Assembly: GCF_001517545.1 (NCBI RefSeq)
Contig: NZ_FBYA01000001.1
Location: 716,930 to 780,929, forward strand
Direction: 5' to 3'
Source: Limnohabitans sp. Rim47
Lineage (GTDB): Bacteria > Pseudomonadota > Gammaproteobacteria > Burkholderiales > Burkholderiaceae_C
DNA: 64,000 bases
Shown: piece after piece, positions 34,065 through 42,974 of the stretch
Position numbering within the stretch: position 1 is the stretch's first letter
Layout: the number at the start of each line of letters is the position of its first letter
Position numbers and translations under genes: made by a program
The notes under the pieces: generated by a model
What the model saw: only the letters and a program-made list of their open reading frames with translations
Database searches by the model: none
What the model was told of the DNA's origin: nothing

Positions 34065-34457
34065 CTATGCTGATGTGATTTGCTTGGCCGCAATTTCAGC
34101 CATCAGCGATGTCATGGCCGGGTGTTCGCCGACAGAGGGCACCAGTTCAAACTGTACCTGCGGATAAGCCTCGATCAAGTCGGCCACCAGTTTGGGCAGG
34201 TCTTCACGGGCATGCCGGCCTACGCCAAGAAACATGGGCACGATGCGCAAATGTGTTTTGCCTTTCATCATCAAGGACTCGACTGTGGTGGACAAGTCTG
34301 GGGTGGTCAGTTCCAGAAATGCACATTCCACCATCAAACCCGGCCACCGCAAGCGCATTTGCTGGGCGACAGCGTCTATGGGCAGGCGCCAAAGCGGATC
34401 GCGAGAACCGTGGGCAAACAAAATCACACCCGTGTGAGGATTCAAATCAGTTGTCAT
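34065..34457 (-). CDS. CbiX-type sirohydrochlorin chelatase
   Basis: A 130-residue small chelatase of the CbiX/SirB class. The metal-binding histidine is in LFAHGSRD (His16), and the second site is VPMFLGVGRHAREDLP near residue 77. Such proteins insert Fe2+ or Co2+ into sirohydrochlorin. In an organism with cysB next door, siroheme for sulfite reductase is the more likely product. The ATG at 34457 overlaps the lptG stop (ATGA), so it is translationally coupled to a lipopolysaccharide transport gene. A longer in-frame reading upstream lies inside lptG and is rejected. Confidence 0.85.
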   Translation of the reverse strand: MTTDLNPHTGVILFAHGSRDPLWRLPIDAVAQQMRLRWPGLMVECAFLELTTPDLSTTVESLMMKGKTHLRIVPMFLGVGRHAREDLPKLVADLIEAYPQVQFELVPSVGEHPAMTSLMAEIAAKQITSA

Positions 34458-35560
34458 TGTCGTAACACCATCCACCAAAAACCCAACAAGGAAATTGCGC
34501 TGTAAATCAACGCCGGGGCCGCAGCCGTGAGCCAAGGTTGCCAGTTTTGCAAGTTGCCAGCGAAGCTGAACAAATTGTTCAAGAGGGAAAAACTGATACC
34601 TGCCAGAACCCCGCCAAAGACGTATCCAGCGATCTGACCCGACCGGAAGTGCAAATAGGCGAAGGGCAGGGCCATGACCAGCATGACCAAGCAGCTCAGA
34701 GGGTAAAAAACCTTGCGCCAGAACTCAATTTCGTAGCGCTGGGCGTTTTGGTTGTTGCTGGACAAGTGCCGCATGTAATTGAACAGTTCCCATGTTTTCA
34801 TGCGGTCCGGACTGAGCACGGCTGCGGCCACCATGTCGGCGCTGATCTCTGTGGGCCAGGCCAGTTTGGCGTGTTCTAGGGCCCTGAATTGAAGTGTTTT
34901 CGACGAAGCAGTTGTCTGAATGGACTTTTCTTCAGCTTGCTGCAGTTGCCATACACCTTGCTCAATCTCGGCATGCGGGGCTGTGGTGATCGCCAGCAGA
35001 AGTCCCGCTTCGGTGAACTCATGAATCCGCACGTTTTGCATGTGGCTGATGCCATCAAAGCTGCGCACGTTGACGGCAAAATGTCGATCTCCCTGGCGCT
35101 CTTTCAACCATGCGCCAGTCTGACCCACCGTCAGGTTACCCTGAAATTTTGCTTTGATCTGCACGCCCTGTCGGTCGGCCCAAGGGGCGGCGTAATCACC
35201 AATCAAAAAAGCCATCACCACAAAAATAAGCCCCAGTTGCATCAGTGAGCTCAGGGCTTTCAGGGGGGCCAGGCCGCCTGTGCGCAATATGGTGAATTCA
35301 GAACTTTGCGCCAGCCTCGCCATGACAAAGATGCAGCCGATCAAGACCGATATCGGTAGCAGTTCGTAGATGTGCGTGGGCGTTTTGAGGGCCACATACA
35401 AGAGAGCGTGGTGAAGTTTGTACCCCTGGCTGGCCAGACGGGTCAGATTCTGCAGCTCGTCGACCAGGTCAAAGAACAGGAACAAGGCCAAAAAACAGAC
35501 CAGTACAAAGCTCACGGCCCGGATGATTTCGCCATGCAGCAAACTGCGAACGGTTTTCAT
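34454..35560 (-). CDS. lptG: LPS export ABC transporter permease LptG
   Basis: A 368-residue inner-membrane subunit of the LptB2FG machine that extracts lipopolysaccharide and drives it along the Lpt bridge. It begins MKTVRSLLHGEIIRAVSFVL. The topology is three N-terminal helices (to about residue 120), a large periplasmic beta-jellyroll (about 130-265) and three C-terminal helices (about 270-365). LLPISVLIGCIFVMARLAQS and GVLAGISFSLLNNLFSFAG are typical. It overlaps lptF upstream by 4 bases and the chelatase downstream by 4 bases. Confidence 0.94.
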   Translation of the reverse strand: MKTVRSLLHGEIIRAVSFVLVCFLALFLFFDLVDELQNLTRLASQGYKLHHALLYVALKTPTHIYELLPISVLIGCIFVMARLAQSSEFTILRTGGLAPLKALSSLMQLGLIFVVMAFLIGDYAAPWADRQGVQIKAKFQGNLTVGQTGAWLKERQGDRHFAVNVRSFDGISHMQNVRIHEFTEAGLLLAITTAPHAEIEQGVWQLQQAEEKSIQTTASSKTLQFRALEHAKLAWPTEISADMVAAAVLSPDRMKTWELFNYMRHLSSNNQNAQRYEIEFWRKVFYPLSCLVMLVMALPFAYLHFRSGQIAGYVFGGVLAGISFSLLNNLFSFAGNLQNWQPWLTAAAPALIYSAISLLGFWWMVLRQ

Positions 35561-36666
35561 GCATGGCCTTTGTTGTGGGTTGCACCGGCATTCAAAAGGA
35601 AGCGCCAGGACCAGTTGTAATGGCGAATCGACAGCCAGAGAATGGCGATCAAAAAGACGCCGCCATGCAACATCACCATGAAAGGCAAAAATGCAAAGCG
35701 TCCGGTACTGATCCAGCTTTGGCCCACGTTCAGCATGTTGTAGTAGGTAATGAAGACAAACAAGGCCAACCCAAGGTGGTAACTGCGTCCAGCACGCGGG
35801 TTGACGGCCGACACAGCCAAGGCGATCAGCAACAAATTGATCCCGGCCAGCCCCAGTCCCACTCGCCAGGACAGTTCGGCAAGGTTTTCCCGGTGGGGTT
35901 GTTTCAACAAGTCCCAGGTAGCAGTGTGCCGGCTGTTGATGCCCAGAGAGGGTAGATTGACCTCGTCGTCGATCAGCAGTTCATAGTGCTCAAACTGGGT
36001 CAACCTTGTCTCGCCAGTCGACCGGTTAGTCAGCCACTGTTGGCCTTTGTCGAGGATCAGGAAGCGGTCATTGCCCGTCAGCTCGACTTGCCCTTGTTGA
36101 GCTGTGGTCACGCTTTCAATCTCTCCGTTCTGGCTTGAGATGAAAACATGACGACCAAAACGGTTGTCTGGCGTGTCTTTGTCGATAAAGAACACACGTT
36201 GCCCGCCTGCTGATTCCTGAAATTGCCCAGGTGCCACGCGTTCAATGTCGTTGCGTTTTTCAAAGCGCTGCTTTAAGTCCTGGATTTGCTGGTTGCTCCA
36301 GGGCCAGGCAAAAAAGGCCAGCAGGCTCACGATGAGGAGCACAGGCCAGGCGAAACCAAAAAGTGGACGGACAAAATGGCCCAGACCCTGCCCGCTCGAA
36401 AACCAAATCACCATTTCACTGTCGCTGTACATGCGCGAGAGGGTGGCCACCACGGCGATGAACAGGCTTAGGGTGATGATCGTCGTGAGCTGGCTCAGCA
36501 CACTGAAACCCATGACCAGCAAGACTTCGGACGGGTTGACGCTGCCCCGACTGGCCTGGCCAAGTGTCCGGATCAGGATGATGGTGATCACAATGGTGAC
36601 CAAAACCACCAGCGTGGCCCCGAAGTTGCGGGCAAGGTCTTTGCGTAAAGAAGAATGGAATAACAT
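35557..36666 (-). CDS. lptF: LPS export ABC transporter permease LptF
   Basis: A 369-residue partner of LptG with the same 3+3 helix plan around a periplasmic beta-jellyroll. It opens MLFHSSLRKDLARNFGATLV. VLLVMGFSVLSQLTTIITLS, the cytoplasmic coupling stretch RMYSDSEMVIWFSSGQGL near residue 82 and INPRAGRSYHLGLALFVF-like text near 290 are family marks. The lptF-lptG pair, divergent from pepA, is the standard arrangement in beta- and gammaproteobacteria. Confidence 0.94.
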   Translation of the reverse strand: MLFHSSLRKDLARNFGATLVVLVTIVITIILIRTLGQASRGSVNPSEVLLVMGFSVLSQLTTIITLSLFIAVVATLSRMYSDSEMVIWFSSGQGLGHFVRPLFGFAWPVLLIVSLLAFFAWPWSNQQIQDLKQRFEKRNDIERVAPGQFQESAGGQRVFFIDKDTPDNRFGRHVFISSQNGEIESVTTAQQGQVELTGNDRFLILDKGQQWLTNRSTGETRLTQFEHYELLIDDEVNLPSLGINSRHTATWDLLKQPHRENLAELSWRVGLGLAGINLLLIALAVSAVNPRAGRSYHLGLALFVFITYYNMLNVGQSWISTGRFAFLPFMVMLHGGVFLIAILWLSIRHYNWSWRFLLNAGATHNKGHA

Positions 36667-36689
36667 CGGTGCGAAGGAAAAGCTGAATT

Positions 36690-38177
36690 ATGAACTTCGA
36701 AATCCAAAAGCGCGCTCTGTCCAGTGTGATTCGTGACGATCTGGACGCCTTGCTTGTTTTGTGGCCCTCGGATGACAAAGACGTCGTCTCGGGTCAAGAC
36801 CCGATTGCCTCTTTGGTCAGGGCGGCCATCCAACATGGCGATTTTGAGCACAAGCCCGGTGCCGTGTTGTCTTTGTACGCACACCCGGGCATCAAGGCAC
36901 GTCATCTTGTGATTGCTTGCACTGTTGACGGCACTTCAGTGCATGTGCGCGGTGCCCTGACGGCGGCCTGGAATACCCTCAAGTCTGCCAAGATTAAACG
37001 CATCGGGATCCATGCTGCGGCTGAGTTGTCGGCGACCGCTTTGCAAACGGCCGTTACTGCGTTGGCCGATGCCAGTTACAGCTACACCAGCACACTGAGC
37101 AAACCCAAGCCTCGAACCCTGAAACAGGTTGTAGTGAGTGCAGGCCAAATTGGCGCCGAGTTGCGAGTCGCACTGACCCAGGCGCAAGCGCTGGTGGCCG
37201 GCGTTGAGGTGGCCAAAGAGTGGGCCAATCGTCCCGCTAACCATTGCACCCCCGTCATGCTGGCGGACGCGGCCAAGTCGATTGCCAAAGGTGCCGCGTT
37301 CAAATGCGAAGTGCTGGGACCCAAAGAAGTCACCAAACTGGGCATGGGTGCTTTTTTGGCGGTCGCCCGTGGTGCTGCAGAGCCGTTGCGCTTCATTGTG
37401 ATGCGCTACAACGGCGCTGCTGCTGCCCAAGCCCCTGTGGTGTTGGTGGGCAAGGGCATCACGTTCGACACCGGCGGTATTTCCATCAAGCCGGCCGCCG
37501 AAATGGACGAGATGAAATACGACATGTGCGGTGCGGCCAGTGTGTTGGGGGTGTTCAAAGCCTTGGGCGAACTCAAGCCCGCGATCAACGTGGTGGGGCT
37601 GATCCCGGCCACCGAAAACATGCCCGATGGCCTGGCGGTCAAGCCCGGTGATGTGGTCACCAGCATGAGCGGCCAGACCATTGAAATTCTGAACACCGAC
37701 GCTGAAGGGCGCTTGGTCTTGTGCGATGCATTGACCTATGCCGAGCGTTTCAAACCGCAGGCCGTGATCGACATCGCGACCTTGACCGGGGCGTGCGTTA
37801 TTGCACTGGGTGCTGTTCGCTCGGGCCTTTTCTCTGCCGACGACGCGTTGGCGCATTCTCTCCAGTTGGCGGGTAATGAGTCGGGCGATGCTTGCTGGCG
37901 GATGCCTTTGGACGACGACTACGCCGAAGGCTTGAAGTCACGCTATGCAGACGTAGCCAACGTGGCAGGCCGTCAGGCAGGTGCCGTGACGGCAGCCAAG
38001 TTTCTGCAGCGCTTTTCATCGCGTTATCCGTGGGCGCATTTGGACATTGCTGGCACCGCTTGGCGAAGTGGTGCCGCCAAGGGCGCTACTGGCCGCCCAG
38101 TGGGCTTGCTGTTGCATTATTTGTTGGCGCAAGCCGGCAGTAAATTGGTGAAGGCACCTCCAGTTCGTCGCCGTTGA
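36690..38177 (+). CDS. pepA: Leucyl aminopeptidase (cytosol aminopeptidase)
   Basis: A 495-residue M17 dinuclear-zinc aminopeptidase that trims N-terminal residues; some PepA proteins also bind DNA. The catalytic half has VGKGITFDTGGISIKPAA near residue 252, the metal-ligand NTDAEGRLVLCDAL near 334 and GAVTAAKFLQRF near 432. The N-terminal domain (about residues 1-160) is the usual macro-like fold. It is divergent from lptF with only 23 bases between starts, and is followed by holC. Confidence 0.95.
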   Translation: MNFEIQKRALSSVIRDDLDALLVLWPSDDKDVVSGQDPIASLVRAAIQHGDFEHKPGAVLSLYAHPGIKARHLVIACTVDGTSVHVRGALTAAWNTLKSAKIKRIGIHAAAELSATALQTAVTALADASYSYTSTLSKPKPRTLKQVVVSAGQIGAELRVALTQAQALVAGVEVAKEWANRPANHCTPVMLADAAKSIAKGAAFKCEVLGPKEVTKLGMGAFLAVARGAAEPLRFIVMRYNGAAAAQAPVVLVGKGITFDTGGISIKPAAEMDEMKYDMCGAASVLGVFKALGELKPAINVVGLIPATENMPDGLAVKPGDVVTSMSGQTIEILNTDAEGRLVLCDALTYAERFKPQAVIDIATLTGACVIALGAVRSGLFSADDALAHSLQLAGNESGDACWRMPLDDDYAEGLKSRYADVANVAGRQAGAVTAAKFLQRFSSRYPWAHLDIAGTAWRSGAAKGATGRPVGLLLHYLLAQAGSKLVKAPPVRRR

Positions 38178-38187
38178 AGGGGTGGTG

Positions 38188-38622
38188 ATGACCCGGATTG
38201 AATTTCACTTCAACGCGCCAGAACGCTTGCAATATGTTTGCCGACTCTTGCGAAAAGCGCACGGTCGCAACTTGCGTGTGGGCGTGGTGGGCTCCGATGT
38301 GGCCTTGCGACAGTTGGACACTGCCTTGTGGGTATTTTCGGAGCTCGACTTTTTGCCGCACAGCATATCGGCCGATACCCAAGACGTGCAGACAGCGTCA
38401 CCTATCCGGCTGCATGCCGACCCAGCGCAATTGGTCGGGCTCGATGTCTTGGTGAATCTGGGTGATGACGTACCCCAAGGATTTGAGAAATTCGAACGCC
38501 TGATTGAAATCGTGGCAACAGATGACCATGGTCGCATGACCGCTCGCCAGCGCTGGCGTCATTACACGGCCCAAGGCTACGATTTGCTGCAACATGATTT
38601 GTCCAAAGTTTCTCCACCATGA
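38188..38622 (+). CDS. holC: DNA polymerase III chi subunit
   Basis: A 144-residue protein that links the clamp loader (through psi) to SSB. It begins MTRIEFHFNAPERLQYVCRL and contains LWVFSELDFLPHS near residue 51 and the C-terminal RQRWRHYTAQGYDLLQHDL, all typical of HolC. GAAGGGG lies upstream of the ATG at 38188; two in-frame GTG codons immediately before it are less likely. The pepA-holC order is conserved. valS, often next, is absent here. The stop overlaps the following small gene (ATGA). Confidence 0.92.
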   Translation: MTRIEFHFNAPERLQYVCRLLRKAHGRNLRVGVVGSDVALRQLDTALWVFSELDFLPHSISADTQDVQTASPIRLHADPAQLVGLDVLVNLGDDVPQGFEKFERLIEIVATDDHGRMTARQRWRHYTAQGYDLLQHDLSKVSPP

Positions 38623-38909
38623 CAGCGCCTGAAATCGAGTATTTGTCTGATAAGACACCTTCGGTCGTACCTGTTTTGAGTACGGTTATTCCTGATTCTC
38701 AAATCACAGATGCTTTGCGTGCTGCGCTCGATGCCCGTGAGTTGGAACAAATCACTTTTATGGCTTTGGGTGATGAGTTGGTGCAGTCTTTGCGCCCTGA
38801 ATTAGAGCGTTTGATTGCCGAATTGGTGCACCGCAGCTTGCGTCAGGCATGGGCCAGTCGTTTCAAACTTGACGGGGACTGCAATGCTCAATATCCCCCC
38901 TGTTCCTAA
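38619..38909 (+). CDS. Hypothetical small protein coupled to holC
   Basis: A 96-residue protein not assigned to a family. Residues 1-25 are polar and proline-containing. Residues about 28-75 look helical and amphipathic (TDALRAALDARELEQITFMA; LRPELERLIAELVHRSLRQA). The end is short and polar with two cysteines. No signal peptide or membrane helix is seen. The ATGA overlap with holC indicates real translation. Small genes of this kind follow holC in related betaproteobacteria, from memory, but no function is known to me. Confidence 0.7.
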   Translation: MTAPEIEYLSDKTPSVVPVLSTVIPDSQITDALRAALDARELEQITFMALGDELVQSLRPELERLIAELVHRSLRQAWASRFKLDGDCNAQYPPCS

Positions 38910-39001
38910 GATAATTTTGGTTTTCCCTAATCCCCAAACGGTTGTTTTTGCAGTATCTTTACGTCTTGCTTAATTGAAGCAAATTATTTTTCGGAGTTTC
39001 T

Positions 39002-40168
39002 ATGAAATTTTCTGGTGTGCGTTCTTTGACCCTGGTTTCTGTGGCCGTTGCTGCAGTCGTGTTGGCTGCTTGCGGCAAAAAAGATGCGGCATCTGACGCC
39101 ACAGTGATCAAGATTGGTCACGTGGGTCCTGTCAGCGGTGCCATTGCTCACTTGGGCAAAGACAACGAAAACGGTGCCCGTATGGCCATCGAAGAACTCA
39201 ATGCTGCTGGCCTGAAAATCGGTGACAAGGCTGTCAAGTTTGAGTTGTTGGCTGAAGACGATGCCGCCGATCCAAAGCAAGGCACTGCTGCTGCCCAGAA
39301 ACTGGTCGACGCCAAAGTCAACGGCGTGATCGGTCACTTGAATTCAGGCACCACCATTCCTGCTTCGCAGATCTACAACACAGCAGGTATTCCACAGATC
39401 TCCCCATCCGCTACCAACCCCAAGTACACCCGTCAAGGTTACACAGGCGCGTTCCGCGTGGTGGCTGACGACGTGCATTTGGGCGGCACCCTCGGCAAGT
39501 ACGCTGTGGAAACCCTCAAGGGCAAAAACATCGCTGTGATCGATGACCGTACAGCTTACGGCCAAGGCGTGGCTGAAGAATTCAAGAAGGGTGCGACCGC
39601 TGCTGGCGGCACCATCGTCGGTCACGAATTCACCACCGACAAAGCCTCTGACTTCAACTCCATCCTGACCACATTGAAGGCCAAGAAGCCTGACGTCGTG
39701 TTCTTCGGCGGCATGGACGCTGTGGCTGGCCCGATGCTGCGCCAGATGAAATCTCTGGGCATTGAAGCCAAATTCTTGGGCGGCGATGGCATCTGCACTT
39801 CCGAGTTGGCCAAACTGGCTGGCGACGCCATGAAAGACGATTCGGTCTTCTGTGCTGAAGCCGGTGGTGTTGAAGGCGAGCAAAAAGCCGGCATGGACAA
39901 GTTCCGTGCTGACTTCAAAGCCAAGTACAACGCTGATGTTCAGGTGTACGCACCTTACGTTTATGACGCTGTCAAAGTCATGGCCACCGCCATGGTCACA
40001 GCAGGTTCTGCTGATCCAGCCAAGTACCTGCCTGCTTTGAAGGCCATCAACTACAAAGGCGTGACTGGCAACATCGCGTTTGACGAAAAAGGCGACATCA
40101 AGAATGGCGCTTTGACCTTGTACACCTACAAAGGTGGTGAGCGTTCGCAACTCGCCGTGGTTCGCTGA
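39002..40168 (+). CDS. Branched-chain amino acid ABC transporter substrate-binding protein (LivK-like lipoprotein)
   Basis: A 388-residue periplasmic binding protein of type 1 fold. The signal peptide ends in a lipobox VLAACGKK, predicting lipid attachment at about Cys23. The mature start IKIGHVGPVSGAIAHLGKDN and NGARMAIEELNAAG are typical of the LivJ/LivK family binding Leu/Ile/Val. No livHMGF permease or ATPase genes are beside it, so it must work with a transporter encoded elsewhere. Codon use looks strongly biased to preferred codons, suggesting high expression. A hairpin terminator follows directly. Confidence 0.88.
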   Translation: MKFSGVRSLTLVSVAVAAVVLAACGKKDAASDATVIKIGHVGPVSGAIAHLGKDNENGARMAIEELNAAGLKIGDKAVKFELLAEDDAADPKQGTAAAQKLVDAKVNGVIGHLNSGTTIPASQIYNTAGIPQISPSATNPKYTRQGYTGAFRVVADDVHLGGTLGKYAVETLKGKNIAVIDDRTAYGQGVAEEFKKGATAAGGTIVGHEFTTDKASDFNSILTTLKAKKPDVVFFGGMDAVAGPMLRQMKSLGIEAKFLGGDGICTSELAKLAGDAMKDDSVFCAEAGGVEGEQKAGMDKFRADFKAKYNADVQVYAPYVYDAVKVMATAMVTAGSADPAKYLPALKAINYKGVTGNIAFDEKGDIKNGALTLYTYKGGERSQLAVVR

Positions 40169-40174
40169 TCTGGC

Positions 40175-40199
40175 AGCCCCCGCGAGTCGGGGGCTCTTT
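40175..40199 (+). terminator. Probable terminator of the LivK-like gene
   Basis: AGCCCCCG (40175-40182) pairs with CGGGGGCT (40188-40195) around a five-base loop, followed by CTTTC. The T run is short, but the location 6 bases after the stop codon fits. Confidence 0.7.
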
Positions 40200-40238
40200 C
40201 ATCCAAAGCTTTCTGGCTGATGGATGAACAAACAGACG

Positions 40239-40270
40239 AAAAAAAGCCTGCACATTGTGCAGGCTTTTTT
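40239..40270. terminator. Bidirectional intrinsic terminator before tRNA-Ser
   Basis: GCCTGCAC (40246-40253) pairs with GTGCAGGC (40257-40264) with a three-base loop. Seven A on the left and six T on the right are complementary. It lies 5 bases beyond the CCA end of the minus-strand tRNA-Ser and also backs up the LivK terminator. Confidence 0.92.
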
Positions 40271-40274
40271 GTTT

Positions 40275-40365
40275 TGGCGGAGCAGGCGGGATTCGAACCC
40301 GCGGTGGGCTATTAACCCACACACGCTTTCCAGGCGTGCGACTTAAACCACTCATCCACCGCTCC
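40275..40365 (-). tRNA. tRNA-Ser (anticodon GGA)
   Basis: A 91-base class II tRNA on the minus strand. The acceptor GGAGCGG pairs with CTGCTCC (one G-T pair). The anticodon arm CACGC-CTGGAAA-GCGTG carries GGA. A long variable arm is built from GTGGGTTAATAGCCCAC, and the T-arm contains GGTTCGAATCC. Discriminator G and CCA are encoded. Confidence 0.97.
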
Positions 40366-40563
40366 GAAGCGTCGTATTGTAGCAGCGTAAAAACGCTAAT
40401 CGAGGGCCAGGTTTGCAATTCTTGTTGTGGCGGCCTTGTCAGCAAGCTGCAGGATTTTTGCGTAATTCTGACCTGCATCGCTCAAGCAGCCCTTTTTTGT
40501 CCTTAAACTTCGCCTTTGTTTCAATTCCTTTGTCCTTTCTTTGGCGCACAGCCCGACAAGCCC

Positions 40564-42837
40564 ATGAAATTTCGCTTTCCCATCGTCATCATTGACGAAG
40601 ATTACCGCTCCGAAAACACATCGGGCCTGGGCATTCGGGCTTTGGCCGATGCCATCGTCAGCGAGGGTTTAGAGGTTTTGGGCGTGACCAGTTATGGGGA
40701 TTTGTCGCAGTTTGCCCAACAGCAAAGCCGGGCCAGTGCTTTCATTTTGTCGATCGACGATGAAGAGTTTTCTCCCGGACCTGATCTGGATCCGGCTGTG
40801 ATCAATTTGCGGGCGTTTATTGACGAGGTGCGTCGCAAAAATGCCGATGTGCCGATCTACATTTACGGTGAAACAAAAACATCGCGCCATTTGCCCAATG
40901 ATATTTTGCGCGAGTTGCATGGTTTCATCCACATGTTTGAGGACACGCCCGAATTCGTGGCGCGTCACATCATTCGTGAGGCCAAGAGTTATCTGGAAGG
41001 TGTGCAACCGCCTTTCTTCAAAGCCTTGCTTGATTACGCTGAAGACGGTTCTTACTCTTGGCATTGCCCAGGCCATTCCGGTGGCGTGGCTTTCCTGAAG
41101 AGCCCCGTGGGTCAGATGTACCACCAGTTTTATGGCGAAAACATGTTGCGTGCCGATGTGTGCAACGCGGTCGAAGAGCTTGGGCAGCTGTTAGACCATA
41201 ACGGCGCCATTGGAGAGAGCGAGCGCAATGCGGCCCGCATTTTCAATGCAGACCATTGCTTCTTTGTGACCAACGGCACCAGTACATCGAACAAGATTGT
41301 TTGGCACCACACGGTGGCTCCAGGTGACGTGGTGGTGGTGGACCGCAACTGCCACAAGTCCATCTTGCATTCGATCATCATGACCGGCGCGATTCCGGTG
41401 TTCATGAAGCCCACGCGCAACCACTTCGGGATCATTGGTCCGATCCCCAAAAGCGAGTTTGAGCCCGCAGCCATCATGGCCAAGATCAAGGCCAACCCCT
41501 TGCTCAAGGGTGTGGACCCGAAAAAGGTCAAGCCCCGCGTGATGACGCTCACGCAGTCCACCTATGACGGTGTGCTCTACAACACCGAAACCATCAAAAG
41601 CATGCTCGATGGCTATGTGGAAAACCTGCACTTTGACGAAGCCTGGCTGCCGCACGCGGCTTTCCACCCGTTTTATGGCCCTTACCATTCGATGGGCAAA
41701 AAGCGCGCACGTCCGAAAGAGTCGATGGTGTACGCCACACAATCCATTCACAAGTTGCTGGCAGGCATCAGCCAAGCCAGCCATGTGCTGGTGCAAGACG
41801 CGCAAAACACCAAGCTGGACCGCCCGCTGTTCAACGAGGCGTACCTGATGCACACCTCGACCAGTCCGCAGTACAGCATCATTGCCAGCTGCGATGTGGC
41901 CGCTGCCATGATGGAGCCGCCAGGCGGCACGGCTCTGGTCGAAGAAAGCATTGCCGAAGCCCTGGATTTCCGCCGTGCCATGCGAAAAATCGATGCCGAG
42001 TACGGCAAAGACTGGTGGTTCAAGGTCTGGGGGCCTGAGAAGTTTGCCGAAGAAGGCATTGGCCGCGCCGATGACTGGATCTTGCGCAATGATCCGCGCA
42101 AGAAGGCCAGCAAGTGGCACGGCTTTGGCCAACAGCTGGCGGATGGCTTCAATATGCTTGACCCGATCAAGTCAACCATCGTCACGCCGGGTTTGGATTT
42201 GGATGGCAAGTTTGACAAGACCGGCATCCCAGCCTCGATCGTCAGCAAGTTCTTGACCGAGCATGGTGTGGTGGTCGAGAAAACCGGCCTGTACAGCTTC
42301 TTCATCATGTTCACGATCGGCATCACCAAGGGCCGCTGGAACACGCTGCTGACGGCTTTGCAGCAGTTCAAGGACGAGTACGCGAAGAACCAGCCGATGT
42401 GGAAAATCATGCCGGAGTTCTGCCAGAAGCACCCGCGTTATGAGCGCATGGGTTTGCGCGATCTGTGCCAGCACGTGCACGAGATGTACGCCAAGTACGA
42501 CATCGCCCGCCTGACCACCGAGATGTATTTGTCGGATCTGGCTCCGGCCATGCGTCCGTCTGATGCGTATGCCCACATCGCACAGCGCAAGACCGAGCGC
42601 GTAGAAATTGATCACTTGGAAGGCCGCATCACGGTGGGCTTGGTCACGCCTTACCCGCCCGGCATCCCGCTGTTGATTCCAGGCGAAGTCTTCAACAAGA
42701 AGATCGTGGACTACCTCAAATTCGCCCGCGAATTCAATGAGAAGTGCCCTGGGTTCGAGACGGACATCCACGGTTTGGTGGAGATCAAGGACGAGGATGG
42801 CAAGAAGCGGTACTTTGCGGATTGTGTGAAGGCTTAA
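40564..42837 (+). CDS. Orn/Lys/Arg family PLP decarboxylase
   Basis: A 757-residue fold-type I basic amino acid decarboxylase. An N-terminal response-regulator-like wing domain (MKFRFPIVIIDEDYRSENTS to about residue 130) precedes the PLP domain with WHCPGHSGGVAFLKSPVG near residue 165, VTNGTSTSNKIVW, and the Schiff-base lysine at about residue 397 in SIHKLLAGISQAS. The C-terminal domain has TPYPPGIPLLIPGE near residue 700. It makes a polyamine (agmatine, cadaverine or putrescine) with CO2 release; the substrate cannot be fixed by eye. No antiporter gene lies nearby, so a biosynthetic role is at least as likely as acid resistance. ATG 40564 begins the conserved domain. Confidence 0.88.
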   Translation: MKFRFPIVIIDEDYRSENTSGLGIRALADAIVSEGLEVLGVTSYGDLSQFAQQQSRASAFILSIDDEEFSPGPDLDPAVINLRAFIDEVRRKNADVPIYIYGETKTSRHLPNDILRELHGFIHMFEDTPEFVARHIIREAKSYLEGVQPPFFKALLDYAEDGSYSWHCPGHSGGVAFLKSPVGQMYHQFYGENMLRADVCNAVEELGQLLDHNGAIGESERNAARIFNADHCFFVTNGTSTSNKIVWHHTVAPGDVVVVDRNCHKSILHSIIMTGAIPVFMKPTRNHFGIIGPIPKSEFEPAAIMAKIKANPLLKGVDPKKVKPRVMTLTQSTYDGVLYNTETIKSMLDGYVENLHFDEAWLPHAAFHPFYGPYHSMGKKRARPKESMVYATQSIHKLLAGISQASHVLVQDAQNTKLDRPLFNEAYLMHTSTSPQYSIIASCDVAAAMMEPPGGTALVEESIAEALDFRRAMRKIDAEYGKDWWFKVWGPEKFAEEGIGRADDWILRNDPRKKASKWHGFGQQLADGFNMLDPIKSTIVTPGLDLDGKFDKTGIPASIVSKFLTEHGVVVEKTGLYSFFIMFTIGITKGRWNTLLTALQQFKDEYAKNQPMWKIMPEFCQKHPRYERMGLRDLCQHVHEMYAKYDIARLTTEMYLSDLAPAMRPSDAYAHIAQRKTERVEIDHLEGRITVGLVTPYPPGIPLLIPGEVFNKKIVDYLKFAREFNEKCPGFETDIHGLVEIKDEDGKKRYFADCVKA

Positions 42838-42888
42838 ACCCTGCGTTGGGTGTGTGGCTCTTCGGGTCTGGGCTAAGTGGGATAGCAT

Positions 42889-42964
42889 GTGAGTTGGGGC
42901 CCTGTGCGATGGCTCAGAGGCGCTTCGCTTTGCCACATCGCCCCCGCACAGGGCCCCAACTCAC
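42889..42964. repeat. Perfect 19-base inverted repeat with 38-base loop
   Basis: The left arm at 42889-42907 (GTGAGTTGGGGCCCTGTGC) is perfectly complementary to the right arm at 42946-42964. The loop contains CGATGGC and GCCACATCG, which can pair further. The structure is much longer than a terminator stem and has no T run. Confidence 0.9.
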
Positions 42965-42974
42965 CTGAGGGGGA

